Assembly (NCBI RefSeq): GCF_000091305.1
Contig: NC_013929.1
Location: 3,224,001 to 3,288,000 of the forward strand
DNA from: Streptomyces scabiei 87.22
GTDB taxonomy: Bacteria > Actinomycetota > Actinomycetes > Streptomycetales > Streptomycetaceae
DNA: 64,000 nucleotides
Direction of reading: 5' to 3'
The notes beneath the pieces were generated by a model. That model searched no databases, was not told where the DNA came from, and was given only the letters and a program-made list of their open reading frames with translations. Positions 55,650 through 64,000 of this stretch are shown piece after piece; position 1 is the first letter of the stretch; every line of letters begins with the position of its first letter. The position numbers were made by a program, and so were the translations under genes.

Positions 55650-57245
55650 TCACTTGGAGACGTTGACGGCCGGGGCGTCCTCGCCGAGCAGCTTGCCGTC
55701 CGAGGTCTCGAACTGCTTCTTGAACTCGACGATCGCGTCGGCGACAGCGGTGAGGGTGTCGTCCGACATCTTGCCGCCCTCCTTGATGGAGGTCATGAGG
55801 CCCTGCTCCTTGCGGTGCAGGTACTCCAGCAGCTCCTTCTCGAAGCGGCGGACGTCGGAGACGGGGACGTCGTCCATCTTGCCGGTGGTACCGGCCCAGA
55901 CGGAGACGACCTGGTCCTCGGTCGGCATCGGCTGGTACTGCGGCTGCTTCAGCAGCTCGACCAGACGCTGACCCCGCTCCAGCTGCGACTTCGACGCGGC
56001 GTCCAGGTCGGAACCGAAGGCGGCGAACGCCTCCAGCTCACGGTACTGGGCGAGGTCGAGGCGCAGACGGCCGGAGACCTGCTTCATCGCCTTGTGCTGC
56101 GCGGAACCACCGACTCGGGAGACGGAGATACCGACGTTCAGCGCGGGGCGCTGACCGGCGTTGAAGAGGTCCGACTCCAGGAAGCACTGGCCGTCGGTGA
56201 TGGAGATGACGTTGGTCGGGATGAACGCCGAGACGTCGTTGGCCTTCGTCTCGACGATCGGCAGACCGGTCATCGAGCCGGCACCCAGCTCGTCGGAGAG
56301 CTTCGCGCAGCGCTCCAGCAGACGGGAGTGCAGGTAGAAGACGTCACCCGGGTAGGCCTCACGGCCCGGCGGGCGGCGCAGCAGCAGCGACACGGCGCGG
56401 TAGGCGTCGGCCTGCTTCGACAGGTCGTCGAAGATGATGAGGACGTGCTTGCCCTCGTACATCCACTGCTGACCGATGGCCGAACCGGTGTACGGCGCCA
56501 GGTACTTGAAGCCGGCCGGGTCGGACGCCGGGGCGGCAACGATGGTCGTGTACTCCAGCGCGCCGGCCTCTTCGAGGGCGCCACGCACGGAGGCGATGGT
56601 CGAGCCCTTCTGGCCGATGGCGACGTAGACGCAGCGGACCTGCTTGTTCACGTCACCGGAGCGCCAGTTGTCGCGCTGGTTGATGATCGTGTCCACGGCC
56701 AGGGCGGTCTTGCCGGTCTGGCGGTCGCCGATGATCAGCTGACGCTGGCCGCGGCCGACCGGGGTCATGGCGTCGACGGCCTTGTAGCCGGTCTCCATCG
56801 GCTCGTGCACCGACTTACGGGCCATGACGCCGGGAGCCTGCAGCTCCAGGGCACGGCGACCGGACGTCTCGATCTCGCCGAGGCCGTCGATCGGGTTGCC
56901 GAGCGGGTCGACGACGCGGCCGAGGTAGCCCTCGCCCACGGCCACCGACAGGACCTCACCGGTACGGCTGACCGGCTGGCCCTCCTCGATGCCGCTGAAC
57001 TCACCGAGGACGATGGCGCCGATCTCGCGCTCTTCCAGGTTGAGCGCGAGGCCGAGGGTGCCGTCCTCGAACTTCAGCAGTTCGTTGGCCATGGCCGAGG
57101 GAAGACCCTCGACCTTCGCGATGCCGTCGCCGGCAAGCGTGACCGTACCGACCTCTTCGCGCGAGGCCGCGTCCGGCTGGTACGACTGGACGAAGTTCTC
57201 CAGCGCGTCCCGGATCTCCTCCGGCCGGATCGTGAGCTCCGCCAT
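55650..57245 (-). CDS. atpA: ATP synthase alpha subunit
   Basis: This 531-residue non-catalytic nucleotide-binding subunit of F1 has the P-loop [21 protein letters not shown] and the alpha/beta signature [20 protein letters not shown] 57245 starts [11 protein letters not shown]. The gap of 135 bp to atpH is the longest inside the operon apart from that between atpB and atpI and may hold an internal promoter or processing site. Confidence 0.98.
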   Translation of the reverse strand: MAELTIRPEEIRDALENFVQSYQPDAASREEVGTVTLAGDGIAKVEGLPSAMANELLKFEDGTLGLALNLEEREIGAIVLGEFSGIEEGQPVSRTGEVLSVAVGEGYLGRVVDPLGNPIDGLGEIETSGRRALELQAPGVMARKSVHEPMETGYKAVDAMTPVGRGQRQLIIGDRQTGKTALAVDTIINQRDNWRSGDVNKQVRCVYVAIGQKGSTIASVRGALEEAGALEYTTIVAAPASDPAGFKYLAPYTGSAIGQQWMYEGKHVLIIFDDLSKQADAYRAVSLLLRRPPGREAYPGDVFYLHSRLLERCAKLSDELGAGSMTGLPIVETKANDVSAFIPTNVISITDGQCFLESDLFNAGQRPALNVGISVSRVGGSAQHKAMKQVSGRLRLDLAQYRELEAFAAFGSDLDAASKSQLERGQRLVELLKQPQYQPMPTEDQVVSVWAGTTGKMDDVPVSDVRRFEKELLEYLHRKEQGLMTSIKEGGKMSDDTLTAVADAIVEFKKQFETSDGKLLGEDAPAVNVSK

Positions 57246-57380
57246 CTGGGTTCCCTGCTCTCCTTGTTGGGCCCGAAGTTTCACTTTGGGGGGATGGGGA
57301 CTCCCCCCTGAAAGAGGTGAATCCTCTGCACGGCCCAACCGGGCCGCAGACATACGTACGTACTGCTATGAAGTTTGGTG

Positions 57381-58196
57381 CTAGCTCGCCAGGCGGCGGC
57401 CGGCGTCCTCGAGTCGGTCCGCGATCGAGCCGTTGATCAGCTCGTCGCCGACCAGGACCCTGATCCCGCCGAGGACCTCGGGGTCCACGTCGAGGTTGAG
57501 GTGCATGGCACGGCCGTAGAGCTTCGCCAGGGCGGCGCCCAGGCGTCGCTTCTGCGCGTCGCTCAGCGGGACCGCCGAGGTGACGACGGCGACCACGCGG
57601 TCCCGGCGCTCGGCGGCGAGCTTGGACAGGGAGTCGAGTCCCGCTTCCAGGCTACGTCCACGCGGCGCTGCCACGAGTCGCGTCACCAGACGCTCGGTGG
57701 TGGCCTTGGCGCGGCCGCCGAGCAGGCTGCGCAGCAGCTCGCTCTTGGCGGAGGCACCGGCGGCCCGGTCGGTCAGCGCGGCCCGCAGCTCGGTGTTCGA
57801 GGCGACGATCCGGCCGAAGCGGAACAGCTCGTCCTCGACGTCGTCGAGCGAGCCCGACTGCTGCGCGGCGGTGAGGTCGGCGACGGAGGCCAGCTGCTCC
57901 AGCGCGTCCACCAGGTCGCGGGGCTGCGACCAGCGGGAGCGCACCAGACCGGACACCAGGTCGACCGTGGTCGCGCCGACCTGGCCGCCGAGGATACGGC
58001 CGGCCAGTTCGGCCTTGGCCTCGCCCGCCTGCGCCGGGTCGGTGAGGACCCGACGCAGCGACACCTCACGGTCGAGCAGCGCGGTGACGGCGGCCAGCTC
58101 GTCGGCGAGACGCGCCGCGTCCACGGACGTGGAGTCCGTCAGCGCGTCGAGACGCGTCCGTGCGGCTGCCAGGGCCTCGCGGCTCGCTCCGTTCAT
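57381..58196 (-). CDS. atpH: ATP synthase delta subunit
   Basis: This 271-residue stator subunit links F1 to the b subunits. It is longer than the E. coli delta (177 aa), as is usual in Actinobacteria: an additional N-terminal helical part (ALAAARTRLDALTDS) precedes the standard OSCP/delta domain ending with LNLDVDPEVLGGIRVLVGDE. The start overlaps the atpF stop (ATGA). Confidence 0.96.
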   Translation of the reverse strand: MNGASREALAAARTRLDALTDSTSVDAARLADELAAVTALLDREVSLRRVLTDPAQAGEAKAELAGRILGGQVGATTVDLVSGLVRSRWSQPRDLVDALEQLASVADLTAAQQSGSLDDVEDELFRFGRIVASNTELRAALTDRAAGASAKSELLRSLLGGRAKATTERLVTRLVAAPRGRSLEAGLDSLSKLAAERRDRVVAVVTSAVPLSDAQKRRLGAALAKLYGRAMHLNLDVDPEVLGGIRVLVGDELINGSIADRLEDAGRRLAS

Positions 58197-58741
58197 CGCG
58201 CGGCCTCGGCCTTCTCCTCGAGATCATCGAGGAAACGGTCGATGACGCGGCTCTGCCGGGCGTGGTCCTCGAGGGACTCGCCGACGAGCTTGCCGGCCAG
58301 GTCGGTGGCGAGCTTGCCCACGTCCTGACGCAGCGCCGAAGAGGCGGCCTTGCGGTCGGCCTCCAGCTGCGAGTGACCGGCGGCGATGATCTCCTCGCGC
58401 TGCCGCTGGCCCTCGGCCCGCATCTCGGCGATGAGCGTGGCGCCCTGCTCCTGCGCCTCCTGGCGCAGCCGCGCGGCCTCGTGCCGGGCTTCGGCGAGCT
58501 GGGCCTTGTACTGCTCCAGCACGCTCTGGGCCTCGACCTTCATGGCGTCGGCCTCTTCGATACCGCCCTCGATCGCCGCGCGACGCTCCTTCAGAACCTT
58601 GTCGATGTTCGGAAGGAGCTTCTTCCAGAAGAAGAAGAACACGATGGCGAAGGCGATGGCGCCCACGAGCAGCTCGGGGCCGGGCGGGATGAGCGGGTTC
58701 TGCTCTTCCCCGGCCGCCAGCTGTACCAGGTTGGCGATCAC
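58193..58741 (-). CDS. atpF: ATP synthase b subunit
   Basis: This 182-residue peripheral-stalk subunit has one membrane helix (about 25-45, ELLVGAIAFAIVFFFFWKK) and a long charged coiled coil. The GTG at 58741 has AAAGG 7 nt upstream; an ATG nearby is out of frame. Its end is coupled to atpH. Confidence 0.96.
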   Translation of the reverse strand: MIANLVQLAAGEEQNPLIPPGPELLVGAIAFAIVFFFFWKKLLPNIDKVLKERRAAIEGGIEEADAMKVEAQSVLEQYKAQLAEARHEAARLRQEAQEQGATLIAEMRAEGQRQREEIIAAGHSQLEADRKAASSALRQDVGKLATDLAGKLVGESLEDHARQSRVIDRFLDDLEEKAEAAR

Positions 58742-58781
58742 ATCAGTGCCTTTCGTTGAAAGGTTTGCTCGTCAGGGCTCG

Positions 58782-59910
<1,129 letters not shown>

Positions 59911-60135
59911 CACGGGCTCCTTCGGCGTGACGCATGGGTACGGCAACCTCGTTGTGTCGGCGCGGCGCACAGCCGCGGGTCGGCACTGGACTGGTGTTAC
60001 GGATGTGGGGGCGGCTGGGGGGCATCAAGCCTCGCGATTGAGCAGGCGTCAGCTCAGATGCCCGCGCCCGCGATGCCGCAGTTGGCACCGGACGATAGCA
60101 GGAGTTCGTACACGCCCTTATCCCGGCCCTACTCC

Positions 60136-60573
60136 TCACGACGAGTGCCCCGATTTTTCGGGCTTGTTGCCCGTGGACGCATCGGGTTCGACATAGAGGA
60201 TCTTGGCCTTCATATGTGCGCGCGTCTGTGCCGCGATCCACACGAGCGTGGTGGCGACGAGCGTGAACGCGAAGGCCCTGGGATGGAACAGCGTGGTGTT
60301 CTTGAACGCGGACAGGAAGATGAACAACAGCAGGATCTGTGCCGCGTAGAGCATCAAGCCCATCATCTGGAACAGATGAGGAAGCGATTTGGCGGTGCGC
60401 TGCAGAACGTAGAGCCCGATTCCCATGAAGAGGATCGTGATCACCGCCGCGACGACGGCACCGAGAGCCCCCTTGCCTCCGACGACCACACCGCTGATGA
60501 CAGCGGCGATCGCGCCGGCGGCCGCCGTGGGTACGGCTGCCTGAAGGAGGGTCCGGACGTCATTGGACGGCAT
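60136..60573 (-). CDS. atpI: AtpI-like membrane protein
   Basis: This 145-residue protein is first in the atp operon and has four hydrophobic helices (about 12-33, 38-57, 68-88 and 98-116). AtpI proteins assist assembly of the c ring or act in Mg2+ supply. Its position and helix pattern fit. The upstream region holds a close match to a Rex operator about 125-142 bp before the start codon. Confidence 0.88.
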   Translation of the reverse strand: MPSNDVRTLLQAAVPTAAAGAIAAVISGVVVGGKGALGAVVAAVITILFMGIGLYVLQRTAKSLPHLFQMMGLMLYAAQILLLFIFLSAFKNTTLFHPRAFAFTLVATTLVWIAAQTRAHMKAKILYVEPDASTGNKPEKSGHSS

Positions 60574-60697
60574 GGCGGCAACTCCGCTTGCTGAGGGGGC
60601 AGGGTGTCGTCATGGACGAGCGTAGACCCCGGGGGCGAGCGGAAATCTCACGCCAATGGACCGTCGCATTGCGGTCCTTCGACTCTGTCCCGGGTTC

Positions 60698-60715
60698 TCG
60701 TGAACCGTATCACAA
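60698..60715. promoter_or_regulatory. Rex operator-like site upstream of the atp operon
   Basis: TCGTGAACCGTATCACAA on this strand reads TTGTGAT-ACGG-TTCACGA on the other. It matches the Rex consensus TTGTGAA-N4-TTCACAA at 12 of 14 defined positions. Rex senses NADH/NAD+ and represses respiratory genes in Streptomyces. The location about 125 bp before the atpI start is suitable. Confidence 0.75.
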
Positions 60716-60919
60716 ACTATTTGATGAGGTCTTTACCTGAATGCTGTGCCAGGTGTCACACATGAGAGTGAACCCGCCCGTCTGTGCAAATTCCAGGCCG
60801 AGTTGTCTGGTATAAGGCCGTTTTGCACCGTCAGGTTCTTGCATGGCATCGGCAAAGCGTTAGTCAGATTCTTACCTTGCCGTCAGCGCGACGCCCGGCC
60901 CGTGCGCCCGCACGACGGA

Positions 60920-60962
60920 CGGCCGGAGGCCGGGTGCGTACGTCGCACCCGGCCTCCGGCCG
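60920..60962 (-). terminator. Terminator of the wecA-like gene
   Basis: A perfect 19-bp stem (60920-60938 and 60944-60962) with a TACGT loop, 54 bp after the stop codon of the leftward gene. Confidence 0.88.
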
Positions 60963-61016
60963 CTTCCCGAACCCCCGCGAGGCACCGCGACGGCGGTCGC
61001 GGCAGCCGATCGCGGC

Positions 61017-62318
61017 TCAGCGGCGCGCGCCCGCCGGGCTGGGTTCCGCTTCGTGCTCGTGGGTACGGCCGCCGATCGCCGTCGCGCCGTTGAGGGACGG
61101 GGTCCAGTCCGCGGCCGGCTCCGGGGCCGCCGGGACGACCGCGCGGCGGCGGTAGCGCGGCGGCACGATGCGTTGCGCCCAGCGCGGGGCGCGCGGGGTG
61201 AAGCGGGGCAGCAGCAGGAGGAAGAGCCCGACTCCGCTGAACATCGCGATGGCGAGGACGATCCACATGGACGCCGCGTTCACGGTGTAGGCGAGGGCGC
61301 CGAAGGCGATGACCGCCGACCAGAAGTACATGATCAGCACGGCCCGGCTGTGCGAGTGCCCGACCTCCAGGAGGCGGTGGTGCAGATGTCCCCGGTCGGC
61401 GGCGAAGGGCGACTGGCCGCGCCAGGTGCGCCGCACGATCGCGAGGATCAGGTCGGCCGCCGGGATCGCGATGATGGTCAGCGGCATCAGCAGCGGGATG
61501 TAGACCGGCACCATCGAGTAGACCGTGCTGCGCTCCGAGCCGTACAGGTTCATCACGTCCGGGTCCACCTGCCCGGTGACCGAGATCGCGCCGGCCGCCA
61601 GTACCAGGCCGATCATCATCGAGCCGGAGTCGCCCATGAAGATCCGGGCGGGATGCATGTTGTGCGGCAGGAAGCCCAGGCACATCCCCATCAGGACCGC
61701 CGCGAAGAGGGTGGCGGGGGCCGCGGCCTCGATGCCGTAGCTGTACCAGAGGCGGTAGGCGTACATGAAGAACGCGGCGGAGGCGATGCAGACCATGCCG
61801 GCCGCGAGGCCGTCGAGGCCGTCCACGAAGTTGACGGCGTTGATGGTGATGACGACCAGGGCGACCGTGAGCAGCGTGCCCTGCCACTGGGTCAGCGCGA
61901 CGATGCCGACACCCGGGACGGGCAGCCAGAGGATCGTCAGACCCTGCATGACCATCACGCCGGCCGCGATCATCTGCCCGCCGAGCTTGATCAGCGCGTC
62001 GATCTCGAACTTGTCGTCCAGGACGCCGATGAGCCAGATCAGCGCGGCCCCGGAGAGCAGTGCGCGTGGTTCGTCGGACTTGGCGAAGACCTCGCTGAGG
62101 TTGGTCAGATGGTCGGCGACCAGCAGACCGGCGCACAGGCCGAAGAACATCGCGATGCCGCCGAGGCGCGGCGTCGGTTCTCGGTGGACGTCGCGCGCAC
62201 GGATCTCCGGCATGGCTCCGGCCACGATCGCGAACTTCCGTACCGGCCCTGTCAGCAGGTACGTCACCGCGGCCGTGATGCAGAGCGTCAGGAGGTATTC
62301 ACGCACGGGCTTCCCCAC
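61017..62318 (-). CDS. WecA-like undecaprenyl-phosphate sugar-phosphate transferase
   Basis: This 433-residue polytopic enzyme (about 11 helices) of the MraY/WecA family attaches GlcNAc-1-phosphate (or a related sugar) to the lipid carrier, the first step of cell-wall glycopolymers. Visible motifs are LIGVLDDKFEIDAL, NAVNFVDGLDGLAAG, FMGDSGSMMIG and the cytoplasmic RGHLHHRLLEVGHS. The C-terminal 45 residues are a polar tail. It lies 117 bp from glyA on the same strand. Confidence 0.92.
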   Translation of the reverse strand: MGKPVREYLLTLCITAAVTYLLTGPVRKFAIVAGAMPEIRARDVHREPTPRLGGIAMFFGLCAGLLVADHLTNLSEVFAKSDEPRALLSGAALIWLIGVLDDKFEIDALIKLGGQMIAAGVMVMQGLTILWLPVPGVGIVALTQWQGTLLTVALVVITINAVNFVDGLDGLAAGMVCIASAAFFMYAYRLWYSYGIEAAAPATLFAAVLMGMCLGFLPHNMHPARIFMGDSGSMMIGLVLAAGAISVTGQVDPDVMNLYGSERSTVYSMVPVYIPLLMPLTIIAIPAADLILAIVRRTWRGQSPFAADRGHLHHRLLEVGHSHSRAVLIMYFWSAVIAFGALAYTVNAASMWIVLAIAMFSGVGLFLLLLPRFTPRAPRWAQRIVPPRYRRRAVVPAAPEPAADWTPSLNGATAIGGRTHEHEAEPSPAGARR

Positions 62319-62435
62319 AGGTCTCGCTGGCCATCACAGCCCCACACCCTAGCGAGGCGCGCATAAGGTTGAGGACATCCGGGTAGCGACGATGGTTGCA
62401 CGTGATGCTGTGCCTGGTGGTGCGTCTACCCCACC

Positions 62436-63674
62436 TCAGCGCGGATACGGCGGAAATCTTCCGGCCAGGTCCCGTACTTCTTCACGGGTCCGCTTGCCGT
62501 CCCCGCCCTCCCGCAGGGCCCCCGCGAACAGTACGGCGAGCCGGGCCATCTCCGTCTCGCCCATGCCCTGGGTGGTCAGCGCGGCCGTACCGAGCCGCAG
62601 GCCACGGGCGTCTCCGTGGGGCAGGGCACAGCAGTCGAGGACCATCCCGGCGGCCGCCAGCCGGCCGCGGGCGGTGCGTCCGTCGACGCCGAGCGGCGCG
62701 GGATCGACGGTGAGCAGGTGGGTGTCGGTACCGCCGGTGACGACCACGAGCCCCTCCTCGGCCAGCCCCCGGGCCAGTACGCGGGCGTTCGCGACCACCT
62801 GATGGGCGTACGCGGTGAACGCCGGTGTCGCCGCCTCGCCGAACGCGACGGCCTTCGCGGCGATGGTGTGCATCTGCGCGCCGCCCTGCGTGAACGGGAA
62901 CACCGCCCGGTCCACGCGTTCGGCCAGCTCGTCCCCGCACAGCAGCATCCCGCCGCGCGGCCCGCGCAGCACCTTGTGCGTGGTGGCGCACACGATGTCG
63001 GCGTACGGCACCGGGCTGGGCGCCGCTCCCCCGGCGACCAGCCCGATCGGGTGGGCGGCGTCGGCGATGAGGTAGGCCCCCACCTCGTCGGCGACCTCCC
63101 GGAAGAACGCGTAGTCGATGTGGCGGGGGTACGAGATCGACCCGCAGACGACGGCCTTGGGCCGGTGTGTGCGCGCGAGGGTCCGTACCTGCTCGTGGTC
63201 GATGAGCCCGGACTCCGCCTCGACCCCGTACCCGACGAAGTCGAACCAGCGCCCGGAGAAGTTCGCGGGCGACCCGTGGGTGAGGTGACCGCCGAAGTGC
63301 AGGCCCATCGCGAGCACGGTGTCGCCGGGGCGCAGGAGGGCGGCGTACGCGGCGAGCACGGCCGAAGAGCCCGAGTGGGACTGGACGTTGGCGTGTGCGG
63401 CCCCGAACAGCGACCTCGCCCGTTCCACGGCCAGCCGCTCGGCGACGTCCACCATCTCGCAGCCGCCGTGGTGCCGGGCCCCCGGATAGCCCTCCGCGTA
63501 CTTGTTCGCGAGCGGTGAGCCGAGGGCGGCCAGCACGGCCGGCGAGGTGAAGTTCTCCGCGGCGACGAGCTGCAGCGTCGTCGCCTGCCGATCCAGCTCG
63601 CCGAGCAGGATGTCGGCCAGCTCGGGGTCCTGCCGCCGCAGGACATCGGCCTCTAGGACAGGGGTGACCGACAT
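62436..63674 (-). CDS. glyA: Serine hydroxymethyltransferase family protein
   Basis: This 412-residue PLP enzyme is predicted to interconvert serine and glycine with tetrahydrofolate. The Schiff-base Lys is in TTHKVLRGPRGG. Other motifs are LVAAENFTSPAVLAALGSPL, NKYAEGYPGARHHGGCE and MHTIAAKAVAFGEA. Several conserved sites differ from the usual enzyme: Val follows the catalytic Lys-containing THK (normally Thr), and ADAAHPIGLVAGG replaces DMAHIAGLVA. Streptomyces often have another glyA, so this could be a paralogue with altered activity. ATG 63674 is used. Confidence 0.87.
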   Translation of the reverse strand: MSVTPVLEADVLRRQDPELADILLGELDRQATTLQLVAAENFTSPAVLAALGSPLANKYAEGYPGARHHGGCEMVDVAERLAVERARSLFGAAHANVQSHSGSSAVLAAYAALLRPGDTVLAMGLHFGGHLTHGSPANFSGRWFDFVGYGVEAESGLIDHEQVRTLARTHRPKAVVCGSISYPRHIDYAFFREVADEVGAYLIADAAHPIGLVAGGAAPSPVPYADIVCATTHKVLRGPRGGMLLCGDELAERVDRAVFPFTQGGAQMHTIAAKAVAFGEAATPAFTAYAHQVVANARVLARGLAEEGLVVVTGGTDTHLLTVDPAPLGVDGRTARGRLAAAGMVLDCCALPHGDARGLRLGTAALTTQGMGETEMARLAVLFAGALREGGDGKRTREEVRDLAGRFPPYPR

Positions 63675-63783
63675 GGTGGACTCCGGGGCGTCGACGGTGA
63701 CGTAGCACCAATGTAGGCCCGGGACGCCCCGCGTGCGCGACGTCGTGCCCGCCGACGTCCGCGGGACCGGGGCCCGGCGACGG

Positions 63784-64000
63784 CTACGCCCGGGCCGGCA
63801 CCCCTGTCAGCGCGGTCACGACGGGGTCCAGTGCCTGGTGTATCTCGTCGCCGACCGACCGGAAGAACGGGAGAGGCGCGCCGTACGGGTCGTAGACCTC
63901 GTCGGCCTCGGCGGTGGGGGCCAGGAGCCACCCGCGTAGAGCGGCGGCGGCACGGACCAGCGCGCGTGCGCGGACGACCATGCCCTCCTCCAGGGAGGGC
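63784..64000 (-). CDS. Low-molecular-weight protein tyrosine phosphatase, C-terminal part
   Basis: The gene runs leftward from beyond the window edge, so only about 72 C-terminal residues are visible and the catalytic Cys loop is absent. The readable part contains GMVVRARALVRAAAALRGW and DEVYDPYGAPLPFFRSVGDE, where the Asp of the DPYG segment corresponds to the general-acid Asp of the family. An internal ATG at 63981 is probably not the start, since the frame stays open to the edge. It is 109 bp upstream of glyA on the same strand. Confidence 0.7.
   Translation of the reverse strand, partial: PSLEEGMVVRARALVRAAAALRGWLLAPTAEADEVYDPYGAPLPFFRSVGDEIHQALDPVVTALTGVPARA

Larger units (their letters stand above)
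60574..61016. other. 443-bp intergenic region with atp promoter elements
   Basis: No gene is present. From left to right: the leader and promoter region of the atp operon with a Rex-like site (60698-60715), an AT-rich stretch to about 60880, and the terminator of the leftward wecA-like gene (60920-60962). Confidence 0.7.

Overview
This is about 64 kb of high-GC actinobacterial chromosome and almost certainly Streptomyces. The evidence is the strong GC bias at third codon positions, the scy-filP polarity genes, the chiS-chiR-chiC chitinase locus, the actinobacterial nucS gene, and many Streptomyces-type conserved proteins. From memory the gene order follows the S. coelicolor stretch from glyA/atp (about SCO5364) to pta (about SCO5425), read in reverse. 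I see no prophage, insertion sequence, CRISPR array, rRNA or tRNA, and no base-composition break that suggests an island. This is conserved core chromosome.

Layout. 0.2-5.2 kb: pta-ackA and pyk (acetyl-phosphate, acetate and pyruvate metabolism). 5.3-8.1 kb: a three-gene exported/membrane operon of unknown function (DUF6230, DUF6114, acidic secreted protein). 8.8-10.6 kb: a thioredoxin-fold co-chaperone and a divergent TetR gene around a perfect operator palindrome. 10.6-17 kb: icmA, two DUF3817 membrane proteins, a secreted protein, a MarR gene, a self-regulated SRPBCC-DUF4166-TetR operon and a thiamine-binding-type protein. 17.2-19.3 kb: three tandem AIM24 paralogues. 19.4-24.3 kb: MarR, an OmpR-type two-component system with a divergent PepSY protein, and an MFS transporter. 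24.5-27.2 kb: meaB, a thiolase and methylmalonyl-CoA epimerase. 27.5-32.6 kb: scy and filP (polar growth cytoskeleton). 32.8-36.9 kb: two paralogous ABC exporters. 36.9-43.3 kb: a zinc-ribbon-like protein, a luciferase-like oxidoreductase, a small conserved protein, nucS, a large membrane-anchored NTPase and a STAS protein. 43.5-48.2 kb: hydroxybutyryl-CoA dehydrogenase, TetR with an ABC exporter, cobalamin adenosyltransferase and small membrane proteins. 48.3-52.1 kb: chiS-chiR-chiC. 52.2-60.6 kb: DUF2550 and the complete nine-gene atp operon. 61-64 kb: a WecA-like transferase, a GlyA-family enzyme and the edge of a low-molecular-weight tyrosine phosphatase.

How the genes work together. One theme is short-chain acyl-CoA metabolism: icmA, meaB, mce, the thiolase, the hydroxyacyl-CoA dehydrogenase and the adenosyltransferase that makes coenzyme B12 all lie within 37 kb, although not in one operon. 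A second theme is energy: pta-ackA, pyk and ATP synthase, whose promoter region carries a close match to a Rex (NADH/NAD+ sensor) operator. A third is hyphal growth (scy, filP) and chitin use.

Nothing here is clearly a new defence or biosynthetic system. The least understood units are the DUF6230/DUF6114/acidic-protein operon, the SRPBCC-DUF4166-TetR operon with twin palindromes, the AIM24 triplet, the two-component/PepSY pair with phased repeats, and the 854-residue NTPase that has Arg in place of the Walker A Lys. All functional statements come from reading the sequence plus recalled family knowledge. No database search was run.
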